From: Gemmatimonadota bacterium
GTDB lineage: Bacteria > Gemmatimonadota > Gemmatimonadetes > Gemmatimonadales > Gemmatimonadaceae
Direction of reading: 5' to 3'
DNA length: 64,000 bases
Assembly: GCA_003134685.1 (NCBI GenBank)
Contig: PLCA01000002.1
Location: forward strand, 147,964-211,963
Each line of letters starts with the position of its first letter. Position 1 is the first letter of the stretch. Of this stretch, positions 16,540 to 26,597 are shown one piece after another. The notes beneath the pieces are model-generated. The model ran no database searches. It was not told the DNA's origin and worked only from the letters and a program-made list of their open reading frames with translations. A program made the translations under genes and the position numbers.

Positions 16540-18876
16540 CTAGAGCCGGAACAAATAACTGATTTTCCCGAAGAATCCGTCCCGCGTGCGCCGTAGATCC
16601 TGGAACCGGAACTCGCGGGGCTCCTCGAGTGTCGAGCCGTATCCCAGGTACACGAGCGTGCCCGGGACCGGACGGTAGCTGAAGAGCCAGTCGGTCGAGA
16701 ATTCGTTCGTTGTCTCGCCCGTGTCGAGTACGCCATCTACGAGGATCGGATTTCCATTCCGATCTCGAAGTGTCGATCGTGACCGTGCGGCGTACTGCCC
16801 AACCAGTCGGATGAAAATCGGCGGGCTCACCTGGTACTCCACCTTAATGCGCGGAATCGTCTCCGACGAAAACCGCGAGCCGTCCGATTTGCGCGCGATG
16901 GTCAGTCGGGAGAACTGGAGCGAGCTTCGGATCGCTGTGGTTGGCCTGACGTCGAGCGCCGCATCCATCTGTGAGCTATTCCCCGGCGCTGCTTCGCGGA
17001 AGATCGGCACGCGTCCTTCAGTGACGCTCGCAGTCCCGCTGAATACACGGTAGGTCGGCGTGGTCACACTGAAGGACCCGCCCAATTCATCCTTCTCCGG
17101 AGGCGGCACGATGAAGGTCGCAGTGTCCGTCACAGTCCCGACCGAACGCTGAATCGTCAAGCCCGTATATAGCGCCGGATCAAAAGCAAAATAGCTGTGC
17201 GTGATCGCGCCGCTCAGCTGCCATCCACCGCGTATAGTTGCACTCGGCATAATCGACTCGCTGCTCTCTGCCAGGCCGTGGCCCGCGCCGGCATTGTTCC
17301 AGATTCGATCCCAGCCGAAAAAGGAGCCGTAGGTCTGCACCAGCGCGCCCTGAGCTCCGTAGAAGCTGAGTCGGTTGAATGCACTCCCCTCGATAATACC
17401 TGTGCGATTTACGAAACCCGCGGCAGCGTTGAAGCCCGGATCGAGCGACCTGAGTGTGTAGTGGAAGCCCCATGCGCGCCCCGTCCGGTCCCAGTCCGCC
17501 TGATAAAGAGATCCATTTCGTCGATTGCGCAGACTGTCCGTCCACGAGGTACCCACCTGGAACTGCGCGAAATAGAGCTTCGAGTGATAAAAACGAAAAT
17601 CACCAGCCGCGACGCGCGAGTAGTTGGCGCCGTCTTCACGCGCTGTGAGTACCGCACCCAGCGTGTTGCTGGAGCCGAAGTCGTATCGGATACGCGACAC
17701 GCCGAACAATGGCGAGTGATTGCCGGCCCAGGAGTACTGCTGGTCGTCGGCCACTATCATTGAGGCAATGTTGGTCCCGCCAAGCTTGCCGGCGAGCTTG
17801 ACCCCACCCAAAGGCGCGACGATCTGTCGAGTGTAAATCAGCTGATTGGGAGAATCGAACAGCTCGAGCCCATCGAGGAAGAACGGCCGCTTCTCCGGAT
17901 AGAACAGCGCGAATCGCTCGTTGAGCAACACCTGTCCGATGTCCGCTTCGACCTGTGAGAAATCAGGATTGATCGTCCCGTTGAGCGTCAGATTCTGCCT
18001 GATGCCCCATCGCGCATCGCCGCCTAGCTCCCCTTTCTGCTGATAGTCACGACCGTTACCGATCGTCGGTGACCGGTCCGCTTTCGCGGTCACGGTCGGC
18101 GTCGCTTCGAGCACCAGCCCGCGCTTCAGGTCGTGCAGCCCATCGAGCGTTCCCGATTGCGCGAGAAAATTTGCGTTGGCCCGAACCGCCGGCGCCCAGG
18201 TATCCTGAAAGCCCGAGTGCTGCACTCGCCGGAGGATATGAATCCCCCAGCTCTGAACCCTCGCGTCCTGATACCGAAGGCTCTTGAACGGTATCCGCAC
18301 TTCGACCTCATAGCCGCCCTCGACCAGATGCCCCTTCGATTCGAAGAAGTAGTCGGGATTGAGATCCACGCTTCCCTCGAGCGGATTCATGGTTCGAAAT
18401 CCACCACCGGTTGCTGAAGCACCTCCCGCGCCACCCGCGAACTGTGCGCTCCGCGTACCATCCTGTTGAACACCGTATGGATTGACGCCAAAGAGAAACG
18501 CGATCTGTCGCGCGTTGTCGGTATCGAGCAAGATCTGGATCTGATCCTCGCTGTCGATATTATCGCGGTTTGCGTGTGTGGCGCGCACGACGTTGCCGTG
18601 TATCTCACGCGCGCGAATCCCGAAGTAGATCGCGTCGGGCGAGTACCACACCAGAACCTCGGTGGGCTCGTCGGCCGGACGACCGTCGACCGGTTGATAC
18701 TGCGAAAAGCCGGTGAGCCGAGCGGCTCTGCGCCAGACAGGCTCGTCGAGGTTGCCATCGATCCTTGCGACTGTATCGATTCTCGGAACATCGACATGCG
18801 TGCGGTTGGCGCGCCCGTTGTACACGAGCGTTGAGTCCTGGAGCAAAGCGACCGCAGCAAAGAGGGTGAGGAGCAT
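16540..18876 (-). CDS. DUF5916/CBM9-domain outer-membrane protein
   Basis: N-terminal ARIDGNLDEPVWRRAARLTGFSQYQPVDGRPADEPTEVLVWYSPDAIYFGIRARE (CBM9-like) then beta-barrel-like DUF5916 pattern to C-terminal KISYLFRL. Confidence 0.88.
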   Translation of the reverse strand: MLLTLFAAVALLQDSTLVYNGRANRTHVDVPRIDTVARIDGNLDEPVWRRAARLTGFSQYQPVDGRPADEPTEVLVWYSPDAIYFGIRAREIHGNVVRATHANRDNIDSEDQIQILLDTDNARQIAFLFGVNPYGVQQDGTRSAQFAGGAGGASATGGGFRTMNPLEGSVDLNPDYFFESKGHLVEGGYEVEVRIPFKSLRYQDARVQSWGIHILRRVQHSGFQDTWAPAVRANANFLAQSGTLDGLHDLKRGLVLEATPTVTAKADRSPTIGNGRDYQQKGELGGDARWGIRQNLTLNGTINPDFSQVEADIGQVLLNERFALFYPEKRPFFLDGLELFDSPNQLIYTRQIVAPLGGVKLAGKLGGTNIASMIVADDQQYSWAGNHSPLFGVSRIRYDFGSSNTLGAVLTAREDGANYSRVAAGDFRFYHSKLYFAQFQVGTSWTDSLRNRRNGSLYQADWDRTGRAWGFHYTLRSLDPGFNAAAGFVNRTGIIEGSAFNRLSFYGAQGALVQTYGSFFGWDRIWNNAGAGHGLAESSESIMPSATIRGGWQLSGAITHSYFAFDPALYTGLTIQRSVGTVTDTATFIVPPPEKDELGGSFSVTTPTYRVFSGTASVTEGRVPIFREAAPGNSSQMDAALDVRPTTAIRSSLQFSRLTIARKSDGSRFSSETIPRIKVEYQVSPPIFIRLVGQYAARSRSTLRDRNGNPILVDGVLDTGETTNEFSTDWLFSYRPVPGTLVYLGYGSTLEEPREFRFQDLRRTRDGFFGKISYLFRL

Positions 18877-18961
18877 CCGGCTAGAATCTACCCCTGCCCG
18901 ACTTTTCGCACGACAGCGGGATCATAGCAACCATTTGGACGGCGCCCCCCACTAACGGGTC

Positions 18962-20032
18962 ATGACGCGCACACTTCGCTTCCTCTTGCCGATGTCCGTC
19001 CTCGGCGGCTCCATAGTGGCACAACAGCCATCCGGTGGCACCGAATCCGTTCGCCCATCGCCAATTTCTCAGACCGAGCTCGTTCGGCGGCTGACGACCT
19101 CACTCGACAGTCTCAGCAAGGCTGGCCAGTTCTCGGGCGTTGCGGTGGTGGCGAAGAATGGTGTGCCGGTCTTCCAGCACGCCTACGGGACGGCGGATCG
19201 TGAGCGCCGAGTTGCCAACAATCCGGAGACGGCCTTCAACCTCGGCTCCATCAACAAGATCTTTACCCAGATTGCGATCCTTCAACTCCGTGCCGCGGGC
19301 AAGCTCGATCTCGATTCGACCCTCGCCACGTACTGGCCGGACTATCCCAACAAGGAAGTGGCACGCAAGATCACGATTCGCCAATTGATGCGCCACACGT
19401 CCGGAATTGGAGGCAACATCTTCGACCCGCCGCCCGGTGGGAAGAGAAACGATATCCGCACTCTCAGGGACTATCTCCCGCTGTTCGTGAACCAGCCGCT
19501 GGCATTCGAGCCGGGAACACGGAACGCATACTCGAACGCGGGATATGTCGTGCTCGGTCTCCTGGTCGAGCGGCTGTCGGGCGATGACTACTACACCTAC
19601 GTTCGTGAGCACATCTTCAAGCCGGCGGGGATGACACGCACCGGATCTTTTGCAGTGGATTCACTGCCGCCGAACACTGCGATCGGATACACGCGCGGTG
19701 ATGAGGATGCTCCGCTGAGTACGCCGCTCCGCCCGAATAGCCGAGATCTTCCCGGACGCGGGAGTTCGGCAGGCGGTGGTTATTCCACCGCGCAGGATCT
19801 CATGAAATTCGTGCAGGCATTGCGCGAACAGCGGATTCCAAATGGGGTTCCGGCGGGCTTGGGAATCGCCGGCGGCTCGGGCGGAATGAACGCGGTCGTC
19901 GAGGGAGGTCTTCCCGGTGGATACGATCTGATCGTCCTTGCGAACCTCGATCCACCAGCGGCGGAGCGCGTTTCCCGGATGACGAGAGAGTGGCTCGGAG
20001 TCCACGATGACGATGGTGGCAGCGGCCGTTGA
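18962..20032 (+). CDS. Serine hydrolase, beta-lactamase/class C-like
   Basis: SxxK motif in NLGSINKIFTQ; YSNAGYVVLGLLVERLSGDDYYTYVREHIFKPAGMTRTG. Confidence 0.92.
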   Translation: MTRTLRFLLPMSVLGGSIVAQQPSGGTESVRPSPISQTELVRRLTTSLDSLSKAGQFSGVAVVAKNGVPVFQHAYGTADRERRVANNPETAFNLGSINKIFTQIAILQLRAAGKLDLDSTLATYWPDYPNKEVARKITIRQLMRHTSGIGGNIFDPPPGGKRNDIRTLRDYLPLFVNQPLAFEPGTRNAYSNAGYVVLGLLVERLSGDDYYTYVREHIFKPAGMTRTGSFAVDSLPPNTAIGYTRGDEDAPLSTPLRPNSRDLPGRGSSAGGGYSTAQDLMKFVQALREQRIPNGVPAGLGIAGGSGGMNAVVEGGLPGGYDLIVLANLDPPAAERVSRMTREWLGVHDDDGGSGR

Positions 20033-20049
20033 CCTGAGCCGCGACATAA

Positions 20050-20081
20050 CGAGTTAACACTCGACTGCAAGTGTTAACTCG
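20050..20081. repeat. Perfect 12-bp inverted repeat
   Basis: CGAGTTAACACT-cgactgca-AGTGTTAACTCG, no T tract, between convergent genes. Confidence 0.8.
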
Positions 20082-20199
20082 CCAGCGTCCGCACCCATGT
20101 GGCACCCGAATTGTATGTAATGGGATTCCCGTCTCCCGAGTGAGTCCTATCACCGGCGACTGACGCTGTTCCGCTGGCTTGTTTGAATAATTGTCCCAT

Positions 20200-20232
20200 C
20201 CGGCCCGATGCCGGGTGGGGCAACTTTTTACG
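20200..20232 (+). terminator. Rho-independent-like terminator
   Basis: CCCATCCGGC-ccgat-GCCGGGTGGG followed by GCAACTTTTT. Confidence 0.6.
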
Positions 20233-20446
20233 CCGACTGTTTTCTACCAGCGAACACCAGCACGCCGCCAACCACGATGGCGCAAATTCCGGCGATCGGT
20301 GGCACCATACCGCGTTCCTGCGAGGTGACCTTTAGAGGTCCGACTTCGACTTCGTTATGACTTTTCGTATACGGTATTCCGCGCATCGCGACGACGATGA
20401 GGCCGGCAACGATGAGAAGCACGCCAATCCAACCGAGTGGCCGCAT
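20228..20446 (-). CDS. Small two-TM membrane protein (DUF3185-like)
   Basis: MRPLGWIGVLLIVAGLIVVAMRGIPYTKSHNEVEVGPLKVTSQERGMVPPIAGICAIVVGGVLVFAGRKQSA; ATG 20446 preceded by GGAG. Confidence 0.75.
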   Translation of the reverse strand: MRPLGWIGVLLIVAGLIVVAMRGIPYTKSHNEVEVGPLKVTSQERGMVPPIAGICAIVVGGVLVFAGRKQSA

Positions 20447-20534
20447 TATCACTCCGCAAACGGGATGACAAATGCTGTGGCATCCAGGAGATCCTTGCAA
20501 GGCTGCCGGTCTCGGCAGCCATCCGGATTCGCCA

Positions 20535-22211
20535 CTATTTGTGCACGAGTTTTCTGTAAGCAATTCGATGCGGCCTGTCCGCGTCCGCTCCCTTCCGCCT
20601 CTTGAAGTCCTCCGCGTAATCGCGGTAAGACCCCTCAAACCACACCGTCTCAGAATTCCCCTCGAACGCGAGTATGTGCGTCGCAATCCGATCCAGAAAC
20701 CACCGATCGTGCGAAATCACAACCGCGCACCCCGGGAAACCGATCAACGCCTCCTCCAGCGCACGCAACGTGTCGACGTCGAGATCGTTCGTCGGCTCGT
20801 CGAGCAGCAACAGATTGCCGCCTGATTTCAAAAGCTTCGCAAGGTGCAACCGATTCCTTTCTCCACCGGACAGATCCTTCACCTTCTTCTGCTGATCCGG
20901 GCCCTTGAAGTTGAACTGCCCTAGATACGCCCGCGCCTGCATCTCACGCTTCCCAACCATGATGACGTCGTTCCCTTCGCTCACTTCCTTGTAAACAGTG
21001 TTCGCGTCGTTGAATTCGCGCGTCTGATCCAGGTAAGCGAGCTGCACCGTGTCTCCGATCGTCAACGATCCACCGTCCGCCTTTTCCTTTTCGGCGATCA
21101 ACCTGAAGAGCGTCGTCTTGCCGGCACCGTTCGGACCGATGATTCCAACGATCCCTCCGCGTGGCAGCGAGAACGAGAGATCGTCGAATAGCACCTTCTC
21201 GCCGTAGGCCTTCTTCAGACCCTTGGCGATTACGACATCGTTTCCAAGACGCGCGGGTGGGGGGATCACGATCTCGTTCTGCATGACCTTCTCGCCTTCG
21301 GCCGCGGTCGCCAGCTCCTCGTACTTCTGAATACGCGCCTTGCTCTTGGTCTGCCGAGCACGCGGCGACATGCGCACCCATTCGAGCTCGCGCTCCAGTG
21401 ATCTCTGCCGCGCCGAGGCCTGCTTCTCTTCGGTTGCCAGTCGCGTGCGCTTTTGGTCGAGCCACGCGCTGTAATTCCCCTCGTACGGTATTCCCGCTCC
21501 GCGATCGAGCTCCAGAATCCAGCCCGCGACGTTGTCGAGGAAATACCGATCGTGCGTCACTGCTACGACGGTTCCCGGAAATTCGGCAAGATATCTCTCC
21601 AGCCACGCCACCGATTCGGCATCGAGATGGTTCGTCGGCTCGTCGAGGAGCAGCATGTCGGGCTCCTCGAGCAACGTCCGGCAGAGTGCGACTCGCCGCT
21701 TTTCTCCCCCGGAGAGCGTACTCACGTCGGCATCGGCCGGCGGCAGGCGCAGCGCATCCATCGCGATCTCGATCTTCCAGTCCAGTTCCCACGCGTTAGC
21801 TGCGTCGATCTTTTCCTGAACCTTCGCCTGTTGATCGAGCAGTTTCGTCATCTCGTCGTCCGACATCGGCTCGGCGAACTTGTTGGATATCTCCTCGAAT
21901 TTCAGGAGAAGGTCGCGCGTCTGCTTCACAGCGACGTCCACGTTCTCTTTCACGTTCTTGGACTCGTCGAGCTGCGGCTCCTGCGAGAGGTATCCGATCC
22001 GTGTTCCCTGATGGGGCCACGCTTCGCCTTGAAAATCTGTGTCGACCCCCGCCATGATGCGAAGCAGTGTCGACTTGCCCGCGCCGTTGGCGCCGAGGAC
22101 GCCGATCTTGGCGCCGGGATAGAAAGACAACCAGATCCCGCGCAGAATCTCCCGCGATGGCGGGACGACCTTTCGCAGGTCCTTCATTACATAGATGAAT
22201 TGTGGAGGCAT
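20535..22211 (-). CDS. ettA: Energy-dependent translational throttle protein EttA (ABC-F)
   Basis: Two ABC domains ([18 protein letters not shown]; two LSGGE signatures), ABC-F linker and [40 protein letters not shown] start. Confidence 0.96.
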   Translation of the reverse strand: MPPQFIYVMKDLRKVVPPSREILRGIWLSFYPGAKIGVLGANGAGKSTLLRIMAGVDTDFQGEAWPHQGTRIGYLSQEPQLDESKNVKENVDVAVKQTRDLLLKFEEISNKFAEPMSDDEMTKLLDQQAKVQEKIDAANAWELDWKIEIAMDALRLPPADADVSTLSGGEKRRVALCRTLLEEPDMLLLDEPTNHLDAESVAWLERYLAEFPGTVVAVTHDRYFLDNVAGWILELDRGAGIPYEGNYSAWLDQKRTRLATEEKQASARQRSLERELEWVRMSPRARQTKSKARIQKYEELATAAEGEKVMQNEIVIPPPARLGNDVVIAKGLKKAYGEKVLFDDLSFSLPRGGIVGIIGPNGAGKTTLFRLIAEKEKADGGSLTIGDTVQLAYLDQTREFNDANTVYKEVSEGNDVIMVGKREMQARAYLGQFNFKGPDQQKKVKDLSGGERNRLHLAKLLKSGGNLLLLDEPTNDLDVDTLRALEEALIGFPGCAVVISHDRWFLDRIATHILAFEGNSETVWFEGSYRDYAEDFKRRKGADADRPHRIAYRKLVHK

Positions 22212-22271
22212 CCATACAATTTACCGCACCGGGCAAGTCATCCACATTGCCGGTGTGATTGTCGCCGGAAG

Positions 22272-23081
22272 TCAGTCCGGGTTTTTCGGGTCGCCCATCA
22301 TCGCGTGATCGTGATCCATGTGGTCGTCGTGCCAGATGGATTTGAGGTCGTTGCCGGCGAAAGTGTTGGCGTGCACCATCCACCCGAACGCCTGGGGAAT
22401 GAAGCGACCGTTCGCCGCATCGCACTCTTCCCTGGTCGCTACGCCCAGCGGACCAAAGACGGGGCGTCCATTCTTCGTTTCGGTCCAGCGGTCTTTCTCC
22501 CGCCGAGCGGGAATGCACCAGTTCACGTGCCGGTGCCAGTGAGCGACGCTGAGCGGAACACGCTCGTTGAGATCTTCTTCGGACGTGCCCTTCGAGGCCG
22601 TGTACATCGCGCCGATCAGGTGAAACTGCCCCTGAGTATCCTTTTTATATAGAAGTGAGGTCGGACGCGTCGGATCGAAGCCGAATTGGTTCCGAATCGC
22701 GTTCCACTTCTTCGTGAAATGGTACTGCGGCTGATTCTTGATCTGGGGCGCGAACATCTTGTAGCCATCTGCTTCGGCAACGCTTACGTCCTGATACTTC
22801 GCGATCGCCTGCCGCAGCTCGTTGATCACGTGGGCGGACTTGGCTGAATCGGCGCCGGTAAGCGGTCGCGGGCTCGAGTACGCCATGTGCTTCGCCATCG
22901 CGGCCATCTTCCAGTCGTCGCTCGCGCTCATGTCCATCCCACCCATGTCGGTCGAGCCGGGCGACGCATGTGCCGCCGCTGTATCGGAATGGCTATGCGA
23001 TTGTTGGGCGAAGAGACGTCCGGGGATCGCCAATGCCAGCATCGCAACGGGAATTAACCGCAGTTTTGAGGTCAGAAGCAT
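22272..23081 (-). CDS. Hypothetical secreted His/Met-rich protein
   Basis: Signal peptide MLLTSKLRLIPVAMLALAIPGRLFAQ; HSHSDTAAAHASPGSTDMGGMDM and SIWHDDHMDHDHAMMGD ends; start at 23081, not ORF start 23609. Confidence 0.8.
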   Translation of the reverse strand: MLLTSKLRLIPVAMLALAIPGRLFAQQSHSHSDTAAAHASPGSTDMGGMDMSASDDWKMAAMAKHMAYSSPRPLTGADSAKSAHVINELRQAIAKYQDVSVAEADGYKMFAPQIKNQPQYHFTKKWNAIRNQFGFDPTRPTSLLYKKDTQGQFHLIGAMYTASKGTSEEDLNERVPLSVAHWHRHVNWCIPARREKDRWTETKNGRPVFGPLGVATREECDAANGRFIPQAFGWMVHANTFAGNDLKSIWHDDHMDHDHAMMGDPKNPD

Positions 23082-23110
23082 ACCTGTTAGACGATCCGCT
23101 GGAGCCGGGG

Positions 23111-24223
23111 TTAACCCCCGAAATCCGCCAATAACTTGTCCAGCGCCTCGGACACCCGCTCGTGTGGCAGCTGATGAATCTCGTCCTCGTTCCAGGCGAT
23201 GATCTCGCCGGGCGTATTCCACGGCGCGTATTGCCGGTGATCGCGTTTGAGCAACACCAATGACGGCCTCCGGAACGCCGACGCGGCGTGCGAGATGCTC
23301 GTGTCCGGTGTGAAAACCATGTCTGACGTTCCCACCAGCGCGAATGCCTCGCGGAGCTGCGGGGTCCTCACCGGCAGTCCGTTTACCGCGGTCGCCACCT
23401 CGCTCACGCTTTCCCATTCGACGGGAAGGCCGATGACGATGATCGGCATGTTCGGCGCCTGTGCCCGCGCCGCCTGGAGCGTCGCGATGAATTTGCCGTC
23501 GGGCCAGCGCCTCTTGGGCTCCGACGCCGAAAGATTGACGAGCAGCCGTTTGGTGACGCCCGTTGTAGCTCCTGATGCCGGCCTCACCAGTTCTCGCGCT
23601 TCCTTCCACTGTTCCTCCGCGCCGGCGCGCTCTTTATCGGCCAGAAATATCTCCGGCTGCCAGTCGACCGATTCGGGATCGACCCCGAATGGAACGGCGA
23701 GACGCTTGGAGCCTTCGATGTAATGATCGACCCGATTCCATTCAGGGACGCACACATTGTAGATTCGCGGCTCCCTGTCGCCGCCCGCCCCGACCCGGAA
23801 GTGCGCCCTCCCCGCGTACATGAGAAGTGGAGTGGAAGTGAAAATCGGTGGATTGTTGATCCTGCCGTCCACCATGACGGTGTAACGCTCGCGGCGCAGC
23901 TGCCTGATCAGATCGCCATAGCTGCGAAAGGAATTGCGCTGGAGCACCAGCACCCTGCCGACGTATGGATTCCCCTGCAGCACCGGCGCCGTGGTTGGCG
24001 TCGCAATCACATCCACTCTTCCGCCAGGCAGCGCCCTCGCGATGTTGCGGATGAGTGACGTCGCCATAATCATGTCGCCGATGCGCTCGTAGCGGATGAA
24101 CAGGACTCGATAGTCGGAATTCGTCGCGGGCGGCAGAGTGGCTTCCCTGGGTCCTGGCAGCATCCGGCCCAGTATCCTCATCCAGGCCGTGCGCCAGGCG
24201 ATCTCAATCTTTCTTGAATCCAC
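23111..24223 (-). CDS. Glycosyltransferase family 9 (heptosyltransferase-like)
   Basis: VLFIRYERIGDMIMATSLIRNIARALPGGRVDVIA...LLVNLSASEPKRRWPDGKF...MVFTPDTSISHAASAFRRPSLVL. Confidence 0.9.
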   Translation of the reverse strand: MDSRKIEIAWRTAWMRILGRMLPGPREATLPPATNSDYRVLFIRYERIGDMIMATSLIRNIARALPGGRVDVIATPTTAPVLQGNPYVGRVLVLQRNSFRSYGDLIRQLRRERYTVMVDGRINNPPIFTSTPLLMYAGRAHFRVGAGGDREPRIYNVCVPEWNRVDHYIEGSKRLAVPFGVDPESVDWQPEIFLADKERAGAEEQWKEARELVRPASGATTGVTKRLLVNLSASEPKRRWPDGKFIATLQAARAQAPNMPIIVIGLPVEWESVSEVATAVNGLPVRTPQLREAFALVGTSDMVFTPDTSISHAASAFRRPSLVLLKRDHRQYAPWNTPGEIIAWNEDEIHQLPHERVSEALDKLLADFGG

Positions 24224-24746
24224 CGGTCAGGGGCAGCTCTAGGAGCTTTCGTGAAGGTTGTGGATCCCGGGTGTGATAGATCTGAATTGCGCTTATCACA
24301 AACGGTTCTGGTATTCGCGTCTTGAGCAGCTCACGAATCGCCTTCGCATCGAGAGACTGGTACAAGCTCAAGGTGGAATGTGGGCTAAAAGTGTACCGCG
24401 CCCGTGTGAACGGCAGTCCGCTCGTGATGATCCTGTCGTGGAGAATCCTCAGAGGGCCGTGCGAATCGACCGGCAGAACGAGGATGTTCGTCTGCATGAA
24501 CCTCTGCGGAGCCTGGAACGAAAGCGTGATCGGCGCTGTGTCCCGCGTAATCGGCTCCAGCTTCTCACGCATCTCTTCAACGGTCGCCGAAGGAGGTATC
24601 GGGCCCGCCCCTGAGGATCCAGTGAGAGTCAGGTGGGGCGGTTTATATCGCGACAGCTTCGGGTCGTAGCGTTCATTGATTGCGCGAACCTGATCCGCGA
24701 TTTCCGGCGGCAGCTCTGCCAGTATGAAAATTCCATTCAGCGCCAA
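24204..24746 (-). CDS. 2'-5' RNA ligase family protein (2H phosphodiesterase superfamily)
   Basis: Two HxT motifs: HLTLTGSS and HSTLSLYQ, 180 aa. Confidence 0.85.
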   Translation of the reverse strand: MALNGIFILAELPPEIADQVRAINERYDPKLSRYKPPHLTLTGSSGAGPIPPSATVEEMREKLEPITRDTAPITLSFQAPQRFMQTNILVLPVDSHGPLRILHDRIITSGLPFTRARYTFSPHSTLSLYQSLDAKAIRELLKTRIPEPFVISAIQIYHTRDPQPSRKLLELPLTGGFKKD

Positions 24747-24777
24747 GCATTACTCGCGGTAAGAGCGGCCCCGACCA

Positions 24778-25581
24778 TCAGAAGCGAATGGTAAAGAGGA
24801 TCGGATTGACCTGGATCTGCGATCGCTTTCCTTTTATCAGCTCGCGATCGATGTGATTCCCGGGGTGGGAATGCGTGTACTTCACCACCTTTAGTCCAAC
24901 GATCGTACCGAGCGCCGCTCCCGCCATCACGTCACTGGCCCAGTGCTGGTTGTTGTAGATGCGCGAGAGGCCCACCAGTGTGGCACCTCCGTAAAACAAG
25001 GTCCCCATGTACCAGGTCGCGTGGGGCCACCAGAATTGCGATTCACGCGTAACCGTCGATGCGAATGCAAAGGCAGTAATTGTATGCCCCGACGGAAATG
25101 AGCGGTATCGGTCGCCCGAGAAGCCCCTCCAGAGCTGGAAGTCATGTGGGCTCCTGATATCATAAAATGGACGCTGTCGTCCGGTGAGCATCTTTATTCC
25201 ACCGCCAAGAATATCGGCGAGCAGGATTGATTCGACGCTATGCAACCCGAGCGCTTCGATCCGCCGGTTGCCACCGGCGCGGCCAATCAGATACACACCT
25301 GTACCAGCAACGAAGGATCCCGGATCCCCGAGCAAGCGGAACCCAGTAGCGGCCCGCCTGAGGAACTCATTTTCCTGGGTCCCCTGATATTGGAGCCTGC
25401 TGGCGATTTGCATGTCTATGGGCGCGACCGCCGCTGTCCCAATCAGGAATGCGCCCAACAGCAACGCGTCTTTGCCGACGAAAAGCGGCGTCTTCGTGCT
25501 AATGGTATCCTGGACCTGTGCCTGCGCTGTGACTGCAATGGTTACGGAAACCAGCGCGGCACGAACTAGCTTTGAGAACAA
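24778..25581 (-). CDS. PAP2-family phosphatase
   Basis: GGIKMLTGRQRPF ... YRSFPSGHTITAFAFAS ... GLSRIYNNQHWASDVMAGAALG motifs. Confidence 0.92.
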   Translation of the reverse strand: MFSKLVRAALVSVTIAVTAQAQVQDTISTKTPLFVGKDALLLGAFLIGTAAVAPIDMQIASRLQYQGTQENEFLRRAATGFRLLGDPGSFVAGTGVYLIGRAGGNRRIEALGLHSVESILLADILGGGIKMLTGRQRPFYDIRSPHDFQLWRGFSGDRYRSFPSGHTITAFAFASTVTRESQFWWPHATWYMGTLFYGGATLVGLSRIYNNQHWASDVMAGAALGTIVGLKVVKYTHSHPGNHIDRELIKGKRSQIQVNPILFTIRF

Positions 25582-25683
25582 GTACGTCCCCTTTGAAAAC
25601 GTTGGTGAAAGGTTCGATCTCGTTTCTGGAATGCAAATCTCTTACCCCTTGTCAATCATGCTTCGAATCGCGATATCACCCGA

Positions 25684-26589
25684 ATGCTGAATATCGACCT
25701 CACCGGCAAGCGCGCGCTGGTTGCCGGGGTCGCGGATGACGCCGGATTCGGATTCGCGATCGCCAAATCTCTCGCTGAAGCGGGGGCCAAGGTGTCCGTA
25801 GGGACCTGGCCTCCCGCCCTCAACATCTTCATGAATCTGCTGGATCGCGGCAAGATGGATGAGTCGCGAAAGTTATCTGGCGGACAGCTTCTCGAGTTCG
25901 AGAAGATCTACCCGCTTGATGCCGCGTACGATACGCTCGCCGATGCGCCGGAAGACATTCGGGGCAGCAAGCGCTACAAGGACACGGGCGACTTCAGCAT
26001 CGATGGTCTCGCTCGCCGCATCGAGTCGGATTTCGGCAGGAACTCGCTGGACATCGTGATCCACTCGCTGGCCAACGGTCCGGAGGTCAAGAAACCGTTG
26101 CTGGAGACGAGCCGTTCCGGGTATCTCACCGCGGTCGGCGTCAGCGCGTATTCGCTGATTTCGATGGTCTCACGTCTCGCTCCCCTCATGCGCAAAGGAG
26201 GCTCCTTCCTTTCGCTCACATATTTGGCAAGCGAGCGCGTGATTCCCGGATACGGCGGCGGCATGTCGTCGGCGAAGGCGGCTCTCGAGAGCGACACCCG
26301 TGTGCTTGCGTTCGAGGCCGGCCGCAAGTACGGGCTCCGCGTCAATACCATCTCGGCCGGTCCATTGGCGTCGCGCGCGGCGAGCGCGATCGGAATCATC
26401 GAGAAGATGGTCGCGTACTGCGCCTATAACTCGCCACTCACCGAACCGTTGGAAGCGGAAGAAGTCGGAAATGCCGCCGCGTTTCTCTCGAGCAACCTGG
26501 CAACGGGAATCACCGGCACCGTCATCTACGTGGACAAGGGATACCACTCGATGGGGATGGCGCTCCAGGAAGGAGTGCCCGAGCCCTGA
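25684..26589 (+). CDS. fabI: Enoyl-[acyl-carrier-protein] reductase, plant/chlamydial-type FabI
   Basis: LTGKRALVAGVADDAGFGFAIAKSLAEAGAKVSVGTWPPALNIF...YPLDAAYDT...VIHSLANGPEVKKPLLETSRSGYLTA...YGGGMSSAKAALESDTRVLAFEAGRKYGLRVNTISAGPLASRAASAIG. Confidence 0.93.
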   Translation: MLNIDLTGKRALVAGVADDAGFGFAIAKSLAEAGAKVSVGTWPPALNIFMNLLDRGKMDESRKLSGGQLLEFEKIYPLDAAYDTLADAPEDIRGSKRYKDTGDFSIDGLARRIESDFGRNSLDIVIHSLANGPEVKKPLLETSRSGYLTAVGVSAYSLISMVSRLAPLMRKGGSFLSLTYLASERVIPGYGGGMSSAKAALESDTRVLAFEAGRKYGLRVNTISAGPLASRAASAIGIIEKMVAYCAYNSPLTEPLEAEEVGNAAAFLSSNLATGITGTVIYVDKGYHSMGMALQEGVPEP

Positions 26590-26597
26590 CGCTGCGG

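Noticed and set aside
21453-22652. 399-aa + strand ORF antisense to ettA
   Set aside because: Antisense shadow ORF; EttA on the - strand is unmistakable.
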